NCBI GenBank assembly: GCA_934636105.1
Contig: CAKTZR010000005.1
Coordinates: 62,001 to 126,000, forward strand
Length of the DNA: 64,000 nt
Direction of reading: 5' to 3'
Source: an uncultured Clostridia bacterium
GTDB lineage: Bacteria; Bacillota; Clostridia; Christensenellales; Aristaeellaceae
Part shown: positions 15,726-24,097 of the stretch, in pieces
Layout of the letters: each line of letters opens with the position of its first letter
How positions within the stretch are numbered: position 1 is the stretch's first letter
Program-made: the position numbers and the translations under genes
The notes under the pieces: model-generated
What the model saw: the letters and a program-made list of their open reading frames with translations, nothing else
Told to the model about the DNA's origin: nothing
Database searches by the model: none

Positions 15726-16909
15726 TAAACCGCCTCCTCACGCTTTTCGAGATATCTGCCGCGCATGTAAACGCCCAGCAGCGCCGTGTTGAATGCCCGC
15801 AGATCTTCCAGCGGAGAAGCAGAAAGCAGGATCATGTCCGCCGATTTGCCTTCGTCGATGCTGCCCGTCTCGCCGAACACGCCGCAAAGCTTGGCGGATT
15901 CCTCCGTCGCCGCATGAATAATCTGCGCCGGTGTCATGCCCGCATCCTCCATGTAGAGCATCTCCTGAACAAATTCGCCCTGATCCATCATGAAGCCGCC
16001 GCTGTCCCGGCCGAACGCAACCTTCACGCCCAGATCAAACGCTTCCTTGAAGCGGCGCTTCTTTTCATCCACGATGGCGCGGGCGGCCAGCACGGTATCC
16101 ATCAGCTGATGCTCCTGCTCGCCCAGCAGCGCGTAATTCATATACGGCAGGAACGTCGGCACGACGTACACGCCGTTTTCGATCAACAGCTTATCCACCT
16201 CTGCATCCAGATACGTGCTGTGCTCCACGGAATCCGCGCCCGCTTTCACCAGCATTTCCATGCCCTGACGGCTGTGGCAGTGGCACGCCACCTTTTTGCC
16301 ATGCTTTTTCGCTTCGGAGACAATCGCATCAAGTTCCTCCTGCGTTGGCTCCACGCAGCCGGGGTCCTCGCCCGCCTTGCCCAGGCCGCCCGTGACCATC
16401 ACCTTGAGGAAGTCCACGCCGTGCATCAGGAACTCGCGCACGCGGGCGCGCGCCTCCCAAGGTCCGGTGTAGTCCGCGCCCGGCTCATGGCCGCCGACCA
16501 CCTTGAGCGGCGTGCCGCTGCAAAGCATTCTCGGGCCGATCAGCTTGCCTTTATTGATGTAATCGCGCACGGCCAGCGTTTCAAAGCGCCGCCCGCCGCA
16601 GTCGCGGATGGTGGTGATGCCGCAGCGCACCATCTTTTCCGCGTTAATCGCGCCGTCCAGCGTCAGTTCCGCGTCGCTCGACGCGAAGAAGTCGGGCATA
16701 TGTCTCGTTCCGCAAACCATCGTACTGTGCGCGTGACAATCGATTACGCCCGGCAAAAGGAATTTGCCCGTTCCATCTACTTCGTGATCGCATTGTGTTT
16801 CTTCGGGCAGCTTGCCGACGACCGCAATCCTCTCGCCGTCCACAAGAACGTCCTTCGTCAGAAACTTTCCCTTCTGCCATACGTTGGCATTGCGAATCAA
16901 GGTTTTCAT
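15725..16909 (-). CDS. Binuclear metal-dependent amidohydrolase
   Basis: A 394-residue amidohydrolase of the imidazolonepropionase/Xaa-Pro-dipeptidase-like branch. Metal ligands are visible: HAH in VIDCHAHS near residue 60, the bridging Lys in DFLKVMVTGG near 165, His in ACHCHS near 210, His in VEHSTY near 230 and Asp in AFGRDSGG near 300. No signal peptide, so it acts in the cytoplasm. It sits between the binding protein and livH, so its substrate is probably what the transporter brings in: a cyclic amide, N-acyl amino acid or imidazolone-like compound. Specificity cannot be read from sequence. Confidence 0.85.
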   Translation of the reverse strand: MKTLIRNANVWQKGKFLTKDVLVDGERIAVVGKLPEETQCDHEVDGTGKFLLPGVIDCHAHSTMVCGTRHMPDFFASSDAELTLDGAINAEKMVRCGITTIRDCGGRRFETLAVRDYINKGKLIGPRMLCSGTPLKVVGGHEPGADYTGPWEARARVREFLMHGVDFLKVMVTGGLGKAGEDPGCVEPTQEELDAIVSEAKKHGKKVACHCHSRQGMEMLVKAGADSVEHSTYLDAEVDKLLIENGVYVVPTFLPYMNYALLGEQEHQLMDTVLAARAIVDEKKRRFKEAFDLGVKVAFGRDSGGFMMDQGEFVQEMLYMEDAGMTPAQIIHAATEESAKLCGVFGETGSIDEGKSADMILLSASPLEDLRAFNTALLGVYMRGRYLEKREEAV

Positions 16910-16977
16910 ATGCGCTCGCTCCTATTCTTTTCTGCGCCTGTTAAATTGCATGTGTACGCATATCGGCGTCATCTGGA

Positions 16978-17003
16978 AGGAGGCCGAGTCAAGCCCCGGC
17001 CTC
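16978..17003. other. Intercistronic hairpin between binding-protein and amidohydrolase genes
   Basis: GGAGGCCG pairs with CGGCCTCC across a 10-base loop with no T run. In transport operons such hairpins often stabilise the upstream binding-protein mRNA against 3' exonucleases, giving an excess of binding protein (inference). Confidence 0.6.
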
Positions 17004-17026
17004 CCTGATTTCATGATGACTTCGCT

Positions 17027-18166
17027 TTACTGGTTCACCTGAAGCATGTTCCACACGCCGTCGCCCTGGTACTGGAGAATCAGATATTCCTCCTCAACCT
17101 GGCGATTGATCCACTTATTCGCGCCCGTCTTGCCCGGCCAGTAGTCAATGGCCAGCAGCGCATCGTAAAGCTCCTGACGGGTCGTCGCGCCGTTGCGCAG
17201 GCAATAGGCGATCATGCTCGCACACTCATACGCGTTGCGCTGATAAGCATTGGGAATCTTGCCGTCGATCGCCTTGCACGCGGCGATGAAGCTCTGAATG
17301 TTCTCGTCAGGATTATCCGCATAGAAGCCGGTGCTCACATAGAAACCCTTGCCCGCATCGCCGACCAGATTGGTGAAATCGGTGGTATACATCGACTGGT
17401 TGCCCAGCCACTTGACATCCGTCAGGCCAACCTGCTGCGCCTGCGTCAGAATCGCCGCGCACTCCACATAGCCCATGTTGACCACGATGATATCCGGATT
17501 GGCGTCCTTGAGCTTGAGGCAGATGGCGCTGTAATCGCGAACCTCGCCCTCGTTGAAGCTTTCCTTGGCGACCACTTCGCAATCCACGCCCTCGGCCTTC
17601 AGATTGTCGATGGCCTTCACGGCGTTCTCCATAAACTGGAGACCCGCGTCGTTGTTCAGCGCAAGGAACGCCACACGCTTGCAATCCAGCTTCTGCACCG
17701 CATAGCGGGCCATCAGCGCAGATTCAATCGGAATGGTCATGCCGCGCTGGAAGGTATAGGTATAATCCGTCGCGATCATGCTGTTGCCAGCGTTGGGCAC
17801 CATGACCGGCATCTGTGCTTCGTCAAAGATGGAGCCGAAGGCCAGCGCGCACGTGCTGGTGTAACTGCCGATGGCCGCGATATATTTTTCGTCGCTGGTC
17901 ACAATCTGCGCCATATTGGTGCTCTGCGCCGCATCGGAGGCATCGTCAAAGGTTTCAAACGTCAACTCCGCGCCGTTGATTCCGCCGTCCGCGTTCACCT
18001 CGTCGCAAAGCACCTGCAGGCCCGTCTTGTATGCCTCGCCATACTGCGCATTGTCGCCCGTAAACGGCGCAATCAAAGCAATGGTATACTTGTCAGCCGC
18101 CAGTGCCTGTGTGCAAACGCCGAGCGTCAGCGCCAGTGCGAGAACCAGAATCAGCATTTTTTTCAT
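17027..18166 (-). CDS. Amino acid-type ABC transporter substrate-binding protein (LivJ/LivK family)
   Basis: A 379-residue exported periplasmic-binding-type protein, Peripla_BP_6 family. Signal peptide MKKMLILVLALALTLGVCTQALAA; the Cys is not in a clear lipobox. The mature part has the family opening YTIALIAPFTGDNAQYGEAY and a GxxSTCALAFGSIF segment where amino acid ligands bind. ATG at 18166 is chosen over 18181 because GGAGG lies 8 bases upstream. It is the first gene of the nine-gene operon and lies 117 bases before the amidohydrolase. Confidence 0.92.
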   Translation of the reverse strand: MKKMLILVLALALTLGVCTQALAADKYTIALIAPFTGDNAQYGEAYKTGLQVLCDEVNADGGINGAELTFETFDDASDAAQSTNMAQIVTSDEKYIAAIGSYTSTCALAFGSIFDEAQMPVMVPNAGNSMIATDYTYTFQRGMTIPIESALMARYAVQKLDCKRVAFLALNNDAGLQFMENAVKAIDNLKAEGVDCEVVAKESFNEGEVRDYSAICLKLKDANPDIIVVNMGYVECAAILTQAQQVGLTDVKWLGNQSMYTTDFTNLVGDAGKGFYVSTGFYADNPDENIQSFIAACKAIDGKIPNAYQRNAYECASMIAYCLRNGATTRQELYDALLAIDYWPGKTGANKWINRQVEEEYLILQYQGDGVWNMLQVNQ

Positions 18167-18242
18167 TTGATTTTCCTCCATTTCGTTCTTTCTTACATTC
18201 CTGCATCAAATGATAAATGCAAGATGTATACTTCTGTTTCAG

Positions 18243-18271
18243 ATAATACTCCACAGTTGGACACATGTCAA
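18243..18271 (-). promoter_or_regulatory. Promoter of the transport/catabolic operon
   Basis: TTGACA (18266-18271), 17 bases, TATTAT (18243-18248) on the minus strand, about 75 bases before the binding-protein start. Confidence 0.8.
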
Positions 18272-18389
18272 GCACTTTTTATAAAAATTTGCGAGATTTT
18301 TTTGCGCATTTCTGCGCTCATCCAATTTTTCATGCGCATTCACACGCTTTCTGCTCAAGCAAATCGCTCGAATCCATGCACTTTGCACA

Positions 18390-18418
18390 TTGCTCCTTCC
18401 CGTTCTTCCTGCTATACT
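18390..18418 (+). promoter_or_regulatory. Promoter of the YbaK-family gene
   Basis: TTGCTC (18390-18395), 17 bases, TATACT (18413-18418), about 39 bases before the start codon. Confidence 0.6.
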
Positions 18419-18456
18419 GATACACAAATCTCTCATTTGGAAAGGATGCAGCCTCC

Positions 18457-18936
18457 ATGTCCCTCGAAAAAGCAAAAGCCTATCTTTCCGCCCGCGGCTT
18501 TCTCGATCACATCATCGAGCTGGCCGACTCCACCGCAACCGTCGCCGAAGCGGCGCAGGCGCTGGGCGTTCAGCCCGGCATGATTGCGAAAACCATGTCC
18601 TTTTTGCAGGGCGACAAGGCCGTTTTGATTCTCACCGAAGGCACAGCAAAGGTCGATAATCGCAAATATAAGGATACGTTCCACACCAAGGCCAGAATGA
18701 TTCCCTTTGAGGATGTGGAGCGCCTGATCGGCCACGCGCCGGGCGGCATCTGTCCGTTCGGCGTGCCGGACGATGTGGAGGTCTATCTGGATGAAAGCCT
18801 GCGGCGGTTTGAAACCGTCTACCCGGCTGCCGGGAATGATCACAGCGCCGTCAGGCTGACCATTTCGGAGCTGGAACAGGTTGCAAACGCCAAGGGCTGG
18901 GTGGATGTGTGCAAGGAAATTGAAACACCTGTTTAA
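18457..18936 (+). CDS. YbaK/EbsC-type aminoacyl-tRNA deacylase
   Basis: A 159-residue single-domain protein of the YbaK/ProX superfamily, which hydrolyses mischarged tRNAs (Cys-tRNA-Pro or related). The conserved GGICPFGVP motif near residue 90 and the KVDNRKYKDTF region near 65, including the catalytic Lys area, are present. GGAAAGGA precedes the ATG. It is a single-gene unit with its own promoter and terminator. Which amino acid it clears cannot be told from sequence. Confidence 0.88.
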   Translation: MSLEKAKAYLSARGFLDHIIELADSTATVAEAAQALGVQPGMIAKTMSFLQGDKAVLILTEGTAKVDNRKYKDTFHTKARMIPFEDVERLIGHAPGGICPFGVPDDVEVYLDESLRRFETVYPAAGNDHSAVRLTISELEQVANAKGWVDVCKEIETPV

Positions 18937-18955
18937 TCAGCCACGACGCAAAAAA

Positions 18956-18982
18956 GACGCCGACATTTTTCGTGTCAGCGTC
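18956..18982. terminator. Bidirectional terminator between convergent genes
   Basis: GACGC-GACA pairs with TGTC-GCGTC with one internal mismatch; AAAAAA on the left and TTTTCTTT on the right. Confidence 0.85.
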
Positions 18983-19000
18983 TTTTCTTTATGGATTCTG

Positions 19001-19894
19001 TTACTTTCCCAGCTTCTCCCACGCGCTTTCAATCGCTTCGAGCGTCTTTGGATCGGCAACGCCGCTTGCGTTCAATCCGTTGGCCTTCTGGAAATTCGCA
19101 ACGGCGCGGGTCGTGCCTTCGCCGAATTTGCCGGTACGGATGCTTCCCTTATAATAGCCCAAATCCTTGAGCTGGGTCTGCATGGTGATGACGGCTTCGC
19201 ATGGCTCCATGTCCTCATAAAGCGTACCCTCGTCATAGAAGCGCTCGGTGCGCTCCTGACCGCAGAGCGTGCAGGTGGCCACGCGAGTTCCCTTCTTCTT
19301 GCCCTCCGGCTGGCTTGTTACAGTGTATTTGCCGTAGACATGCTCCAGATGATCGATGGAAACCGTCTGCGTCTTGCCGCAGCGGGCGCACGTCTGCTCG
19401 CCCTTGCCGTTCTTCGCGCAGGTCGGCTCCTGCGTCACGCGGATTTCGCCCCAATCGTGCCCCAGCTTCGCGAGGTTTTCCGTCTTTCTGCGTCCGCATA
19501 CCGTGCAGTAGGATTCGCCCTTGCCGCTTTGCGTGCAGGTCGGCTCGGTCACGACGCTCATCTCGCCGTATTCATGCGGAAGCATTTCGATTTTCTTGGA
19601 AACCGTCTGGTTGCAGGCCGAGCAGACGCCTTCCTTGCGTCCCTCCTGCGTGCAGGTCGGCTCGCGGGTGATCGTCCATTCCTCCACTTCGTGCGGCAGT
19701 TTCTTGGTGTATCGCTTCTCCCAGTGGTCACACTCGCGGCAATAGCGGAAATCCAGGCCCTCCAATCGGCAGGTCGGATTGCGCTTGGTCTTCCACGGGC
19801 CGAAGGGATGATCGCCCTGGCATTCTGCCAGCGCCGCGGTGGAAAGCATCAGAGCAAGCAGCAGCAGCGCGCCGAATCCCCATTTTGTTTTCAT
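19001..19894 (-). CDS. Exported cysteine-repeat protein with C-terminal peptidoglycan-binding domain
   Basis: 297 residues. Signal peptide MKTKWGFGALLLLALMLSTAALA. The mature part has about four to five tandem units of about 41 residues with the pattern H-x-x-GE...EPTCT..GKGE..C..CG....; each has a lone Cys then a CxxC pair, suggesting small metal-binding or disulfide modules. Residues about 235-295 (QTQLKDLGYYKGSIRTGKFG...FQKANGL) are a PG_binding_1 domain. Start at 19894 is chosen from the signal peptide; an in-frame start at 19933 would place extra residues before it. Probably a wall-associated surface protein; function unknown. Confidence 0.82.
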   Translation of the reverse strand: MKTKWGFGALLLLALMLSTAALAECQGDHPFGPWKTKRNPTCRLEGLDFRYCRECDHWEKRYTKKLPHEVEEWTITREPTCTQEGRKEGVCSACNQTVSKKIEMLPHEYGEMSVVTEPTCTQSGKGESYCTVCGRRKTENLAKLGHDWGEIRVTQEPTCAKNGKGEQTCARCGKTQTVSIDHLEHVYGKYTVTSQPEGKKKGTRVATCTLCGQERTERFYDEGTLYEDMEPCEAVITMQTQLKDLGYYKGSIRTGKFGEGTTRAVANFQKANGLNASGVADPKTLEAIESAWEKLGK

Positions 19895-20030
19895 GGTATA
19901 TAGCCTCGTTTCGTTTTTCTTTGATTGTATCAAAAAAACGAGAGTCTTTCAACTCCCGTTTTACGCGCCGGCCATGCCTCGCTTCATTCTCTCAAAAGAA
20001 AAGACCCAGACGACCGTCTGAGTCTTCATC

Positions 20031-20105
20031 TGGAGGCGCCATCCAGAATCGAACTGGAGAATGAAGCTTTTGCAGAGCTTTGCCTTACCGCTTGGCCATG
20101 GCGCC
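20031..20105 (-). tRNA. tRNA-Cys (GCA)
   Basis: Cloverleaf with 7-bp acceptor GGCGCCA/TGGCGCC, anticodon GCA in loop CTGCAAA, a standard T-loop and encoded CCA. Last gene of the five-tRNA operon. Confidence 0.95.
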
Positions 20106-20109
20106 GCAG

Positions 20110-20184
20110 TGGAGCGGTAGACGAGATTCGGACTCGCGACATCCACCTTGGCAAGGTGGCACTCTACCACTGAGCTACTACCGC
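20110..20184 (-). tRNA. tRNA-Gly (GCC)
   Basis: Acceptor GCGGTAG/CTACCGC, anticodon stem CCACC/GGTGG with loop TTGCCAA (anticodon GCC), encoded CCA. Confidence 0.96.
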
Positions 20185-20188
20185 ATAA

Positions 20189-20264
20189 TGGTGCCTTGGG
20201 GCGGAATCGAACCACCGACACGGAGATTTTCAGTCTCCTGCTCTACCGACTGAGCTACCAAGGC
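20189..20264 (-). tRNA. tRNA-Phe (GAA)
   Basis: Acceptor GCCTTGG/CCAAGGC, anticodon stem GGAGA/TCTCC with loop CTGAAAA (anticodon GAA), encoded CCA. Confidence 0.96.
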
Positions 20265-20267
20265 AAA

Positions 20268-20344
20268 TGGCGACGCGGAAGGGGCTCGAACCCTCGACCT
20301 CCAGCGTGACAGGCTGGCATTCTAACCGACTGAACTACCGCGCC
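20268..20344 (-). tRNA. tRNA-Asp (GTC)
   Basis: Acceptor GGCGCGG/CCGCGTC with one G-U pair, anticodon stem CCAGC/GCTGG with loop CTGTCAC (anticodon GTC), discriminator G and encoded CCA. Confidence 0.95.
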
Positions 20345-20355
20345 ATTTATGGAAT

Positions 20356-20431
20356 TGGTGGGAACAACAGGGCTCGAACCTGTGACCCTCTGCTTGTAAG
20401 GCAGATGCTCTCCCAGCTGAGCTATGCTCCC
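20356..20431 (-). tRNA. tRNA-Val (TAC)
   Basis: Anticodon stem TCTGC/GCAGA with loop CTTACAA (anticodon TAC), acceptor GGGAGCA with a slightly imperfect partner TGTTCCC, encoded CCA. First gene of the tRNA operon. Confidence 0.94.
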
Positions 20432-20481
20432 GAGCTGGCCCGCCGCATCGCTTGATTGTGTCGAGCGCGGCGACGAAATAT

Positions 20482-20510
20482 ATAATACACGATTACACGG
20501 TTTTTGTCAA
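20482..20510 (-). promoter_or_regulatory. Promoter of the tRNA operon
   Basis: TTGACA (20505-20510), 17 bases, TATTAT (20482-20487) on the minus strand, about 50 bases before tRNA-Val. Confidence 0.85.
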
Positions 20511-20565
20511 CCGTTTTTTGAAAATTCTTCCGAACGATTTTGAAAGGGCAGGGTTTTCAGAAAAA

Positions 20566-20606
20566 ACGGCCGGGAAACCGCCGCCTCTTCGGCATTTCCC
20601 GGCCGT
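20566..20606 (-). terminator. Strong terminator after the hpf/membrane protein unit
   Basis: A 12-bp perfect stem ACGGCCGGGAAA/TTTCCCGGCCGT with a 17-base loop and T6 on the minus strand. Confidence 0.9.
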
Positions 20607-20681
20607 GCATTTCATTTGGCTCCACGCGCGCACGCGCACGCGTCCGATTTGGTTTTCTATACGGAGGATGAAGCCTGTCCG

Positions 20682-20999
20682 TCAGTCAACGGAATCCTCC
20701 GCCCCGGTATCGTTCTGTCTTTCGCCGGATTCTTCTTCCGCGAGCGCCAGCTTGGCGATTTCTTCCTCGCTCAACCCGGCCAGCGCGCCCTCATACATCG
20801 TATCTTGCGCGGCGTCATCTTCGCCCTGCGCCGGTTCGGCGGTAGCTTCGGGTTCCGGCTCCATGGTTGCTTCAGGCGTCGCGGTCGCCGCGGGGGCAGG
20901 CTCACTCGCGCTGTTATTCTTTGTGACGACAATCAAACCGATCACAGCAATCAGCGCGACCACCAGCACGGCGACCACGATCTTCATCTTCGGCTGCAT
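20682..20999 (-). CDS. Small membrane-anchored protein with low-complexity extracytoplasmic tail
   Basis: A 105-residue protein. One membrane segment near residues 5-25 (IVVAVLVVALIAVIGLIVV) follows a short basic N-terminus. The rest is rich in A, E, P and T (repeats like PEPEATAEP) and acidic, probably unfolded outside the cell. ATG at 20999 is preferred to GTG at 21008 because AAAGG is better placed. It follows hpf by 71 bases in the same direction and ends at a strong terminator. No family recognised. Confidence 0.65.
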   Translation of the reverse strand: MQPKMKIVVAVLVVALIAVIGLIVVTKNNSASEPAPAATATPEATMEPEPEATAEPAQGEDDAAQDTMYEGALAGLSEEEIAKLALAEEESGERQNDTGAEDSVD

Positions 21000-21070
21000 C
21001 GGACTCACCCTTTCTTTCGCCGTTTTTGGGAGACGGCTTTGCCTATTCTTTCCAGCTTTTACGCTGTCGT

Positions 21071-21616
21071 TTACAGATTTTCCAGTTCGATCAGGCCGCA
21101 GCCGCCGTCCTTGCGGCGATACACCGTCGCGGTCATGCCCGATTCAATGTTGTTGAACATATAGAAGGAATGGCCGAGCATGTCCATTTCCAAAATGGCG
21201 TCTTCCACGCTCATCGGCTTGGCCGCGTACCGCTTCACGCGGACAACCGTCGTTTCTTCCTCCTCGTCCTCGGCTTCCGGAGCGGCCTCGACAGCCGTCG
21301 GCTTCTTTCTCAAATCGCGTCCCAGACGCGTTCTGAGCTTCTTCATCTGCCGCTCCAGAACATCTATACCCTTATCCAGCGCGGGCAGGGAAATCTCCCG
21401 CTCCTGGTTTTCCGTGCGAAGCGTGTGGCCCATGTAGGGCATGGTCATTTCGACCTTGTAGGTGTTCTTCTGTTCGGTAATGCGAACGCCGATCACCGTG
21501 TCGCCCTCGGCCTCATCCTTGAAATAAGCATCCATGCGCTGATGAATCCTGCGCTCCATCGTCTCAACGACTTCGGCGGGAACGTGCGCGTCCTTCAATA
21601 CGAAACGTGTAATCAT
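21071..21616 (-). CDS. hpf: Ribosome hibernation promoting factor, long form
   Basis: A 181-residue protein. Residues 1-100 are an S30AE/RaiA domain, a linker at about 110-125 is E-rich, and residues 125-181 are the C-terminal dimerisation domain (KRYAAKPMSVEDAILEMDMLGHSFYMFNN). The long form joins two 70S ribosomes into inactive 100S dimers in non-growing Firmicutes. AAAGGAGG precedes the ATG. Confidence 0.95.
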   Translation of the reverse strand: MITRFVLKDAHVPAEVVETMERRIHQRMDAYFKDEAEGDTVIGVRITEQKNTYKVEMTMPYMGHTLRTENQEREISLPALDKGIDVLERQMKKLRTRLGRDLRKKPTAVEAAPEAEDEEEETTVVRVKRYAAKPMSVEDAILEMDMLGHSFYMFNNIESGMTATVYRRKDGGCGLIELENL

Positions 21617-21695
21617 GAAATCGGCCTCCTTTGCCTTGGGATTGCCTTGTTTTGTTCATTTGGCCTTTTCGGCTCTTTCTCCTTTCTTCGCTTAT

Positions 21696-21724
21696 AGTAT
21701 ACGGAATTTGTCATCTTTCTTCAA
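21696..21724 (-). promoter_or_regulatory. Promoter of hpf
   Basis: TTGAAG (21719-21724), 17 bases, TATACT (21696-21701) on the minus strand, 80 bases before the start codon. Confidence 0.65.
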
Positions 21725-21751
21725 GTCAAATCGCATATTGATTGGTTGGAA

Positions 21752-22333
21752 TTAACAAACGTTCGCCTCGTTCAGCAGCTTTTTATAGGTCGGCAGCATG
21801 TCCCGCTCACTCACGTATTTCTCCATGCGGTCAATATCGATCCAGCCGACCGCGCTGTTTTCGTCCTCCGCCACGCGCAGGGGCAGCGCGTCGTCCGCTT
21901 CAAATAAATACGATACGTTCAGATGCAGATGACTCCCGACTGCCTTTCCGCGCTTGACATGCGCCCAGACCGGCAGAATCTCCAGCGAGGCCGCGCCGTT
22001 TCCAAGCAGCTTGAGCTGCTCGATGCCCGTTTCCTCCTGCGCTTCGCGCATCGCAACATGCAGTAAATCGGTTTCGCCGTCCGCATGGCCGCCCGTCCAC
22101 GCCCAGCTCTGATAGATTTTGTGAAACGCCATCAGCGTTTTCGTGCGCGCCCGATTGACGATGATGGAGGAAGCCGTGACGTGCGCATAGGCGCAGTCCC
22201 GCGTCAAAAGCCGCTCGCCCTCGCGGTCAATCAGGGTCAGCATTTCCGCCTTCTCCGCCGCTTCGCGCTCGTCCTTCGGGATGTAGCCTTTGATGGTCTG
22301 CTTCCAGTCCTCCGGAATGTTCGGGTTTTTCAT
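21752..22333 (-). CDS. NUDIX hydrolase
   Basis: A 193-residue NUDIX protein. The box reads GGHADGET...REAQEETGI near residues 80-105; the catalytic helix REAQEETG is intact. There is one extra residue between the usual first Glu and the RE pair, a variant seen in GGHADG-type members. The N-terminal 35 residues are charged and helical. Substrate (a nucleoside diphosphate derivative) cannot be assigned. It is 63 bases downstream of the SH3-like exported gene in the same direction. Confidence 0.88.
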   Translation of the reverse strand: MKNPNIPEDWKQTIKGYIPKDEREAAEKAEMLTLIDREGERLLTRDCAYAHVTASSIIVNRARTKTLMAFHKIYQSWAWTGGHADGETDLLHVAMREAQEETGIEQLKLLGNGAASLEILPVWAHVKRGKAVGSHLHLNVSYLFEADDALPLRVAEDENSAVGWIDIDRMEKYVSERDMLPTYKKLLNEANVC

Positions 22334-22396
22334 TTTCCCGCCGCCTTTCCTTTGTAGCCTGTCATCAGCTTACCATAAATTGCGGTTCAACGCAAG

Positions 22397-23980
22397 TCAG
22401 CCGAACCCCTCTCCCGCGTCGATGAGCGTTCCGTGCGAGGTCATCTCGACGGCAACGCCCTGCATCTCGTTGCCCGCCTGATAAAACCACACTTCATAGC
22501 TCGCTTCGCCCGATTCCGTGCCATAGTGAAGCGCCACCGTGCATTCTGCGTCGTCCAGCCCTTCCTTTGTGCGCATCCACGCCTGCGACCATGTTTCCGA
22601 ATCCTTCGTCGGCCCCCGTAGCGCAAATTCCTTCGCTTTTTCCTTGGCCTCGTCAAAGCTCAATTCGCCCTCGATCGGATGCACATAATAATAATCCCGC
22701 CGACTCGGCTTTCCGATTTCTGCGTCGTCCCCAAGGCGCACGAAGCCCGTTTCGTCATCCTCGTCCTTTCCCTGGTCGATATTCCAGCTGAGCTGGGCCC
22801 AGCCATCCGAACCCACGCCAATGATGCTGACGCTCTGCATCGTCCTGCGCAGGACCTTCGCGTTTTCGTCCGGCGCGGCGTAAACCGTCAGCTCGCCCGC
22901 CCGCACATCGCGCTCGATATGCGGCACGTCGCGCTCCGTATATGCGCCGTATCCGATATCGTACACGCGCATATATCCTTCCAGAATTGCTTCTCCTTCG
23001 CCCACCTGTACATGCGCCCATTCCCGCGTGACCTCCAGCACCTCGACCGGAACGCCGCTGTAATAACGGAACAATGCGTTGCTGCGCTCATCCGGCGCGG
23101 CATAGAGAATCACCGTGTCGTTTTCATCTTCCGGCGCGCAGGCGGCTATCCCGGTTCTGGGCATCATGTTGTAGGCTTCCAGCACCTCGCCCGATGTGGA
23201 AAGCTCCACATACAGACACAGCACGTATTGCCCCGCGTGCATCACAAGCGGATCGAACAGCTTCACCGCGTAGAACGCCCGCTTCTCTCGCGCGTCATAC
23301 TTCAAGCCGTCGCAGACCCATTCGATTTCCGTATCAAGCAGGCGCTCGTCGGCATAGTCCTCGGCCAGTCCCCATTCCGCGCGCTTTTCGGCAAACAGCG
23401 CCCGCACCGTCTGAATCGCTTCGTCCCGGCTGATTTCGCCCTCCATCGGCAAAATGCGCCACGCTTCGGGATTCCATCGGCTGAACGCCGTCGCCTTTTC
23501 CGTCTGAATCCAGCCGTTTTCGTATGCGTAAGCCGCCCATTGATCCAAGCTCCCCACGACCGTCACGCTGGTCGGCCCCATCTGATCTTCCACAACCGCC
23601 GATTGCGTGTCGCGCGCTTCATAGACCTGCACATCCGAGTCAAACGAATACGTGCCGAAACAGGGCCGCACCTCCCGCATCGCTTCCTTGCCGTATTTCA
23701 GCCGCTCCTGCCGGATATAGCCCTCCAGCGAGTCGCCCGTCAGGCCCATGCGTACATGCGCCCAGCCATTCTCAAGCTCAAGCACCTGCAAAGGTGCGCC
23801 CTGAAAATAGCGCATCATCGTTTTGCTCCGCCCGTCGGGCGCTTCATGCAGCTCAACCGTCCCCTCCTGCTCCTCCGGCACGCAGACTGCCGTGCCGACG
23901 CGCGGCATATCCGTATCGGCAGCCAGCGCCGCAGAGGTCAGCATGAGCGCCATCATCAGCAGCCCCAATAATTTTTTCAT
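22397..23980 (-). CDS. Exported protein with duplicated SH3-like unit
   Basis: 527 residues. Signal peptide MKKLLGLLMMALMLTSAALA, then two copies of a unit of about 250 residues. Each copy opens with C-x-PE...LHEAPD or LYAAPD and GWAHVRMG or EWAHVQVG, the look of bacterial SH3 repeats. A second SH3-like segment follows, then a PepSY-like stretch (ILPMEGEISRDEA in copy 1, VHPIEGELSFDEA in copy 2). It is probably wall-associated. GGGAGG precedes the ATG. No enzyme domain is visible; function unknown. Confidence 0.75.
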   Translation of the reverse strand: MKKLLGLLMMALMLTSAALAADTDMPRVGTAVCVPEEQEGTVELHEAPDGRSKTMMRYFQGAPLQVLELENGWAHVRMGLTGDSLEGYIRQERLKYGKEAMREVRPCFGTYSFDSDVQVYEARDTQSAVVEDQMGPTSVTVVGSLDQWAAYAYENGWIQTEKATAFSRWNPEAWRILPMEGEISRDEAIQTVRALFAEKRAEWGLAEDYADERLLDTEIEWVCDGLKYDAREKRAFYAVKLFDPLVMHAGQYVLCLYVELSTSGEVLEAYNMMPRTGIAACAPEDENDTVILYAAPDERSNALFRYYSGVPVEVLEVTREWAHVQVGEGEAILEGYMRVYDIGYGAYTERDVPHIERDVRAGELTVYAAPDENAKVLRRTMQSVSIIGVGSDGWAQLSWNIDQGKDEDDETGFVRLGDDAEIGKPSRRDYYYVHPIEGELSFDEAKEKAKEFALRGPTKDSETWSQAWMRTKEGLDDAECTVALHYGTESGEASYEVWFYQAGNEMQGVAVEMTSHGTLIDAGEGFG

Positions 23981-24060
23981 GGTGAAAATTCCTCCCTTCT
24001 ACTGATATAGACGGAGCGAACGGAGAAAAATTTCAGAAAATTTCCATTTTGCGAAAAAAC

Positions 24061-24087
24061 GGGACGCGCCGACAGTCGGCGCGTCCC
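24061..24087 (-). terminator. Terminator of the PadR/DUF4097 operon
   Basis: A 12-bp perfect stem GGGACGCGCCGA/TCGGCGCGTCCC with a 3-base loop and a T6 run on the minus strand; A-rich on the other side, so it may also work rightward. Confidence 0.9.
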
Positions 24088-24097
24088 GCAAAAATAT

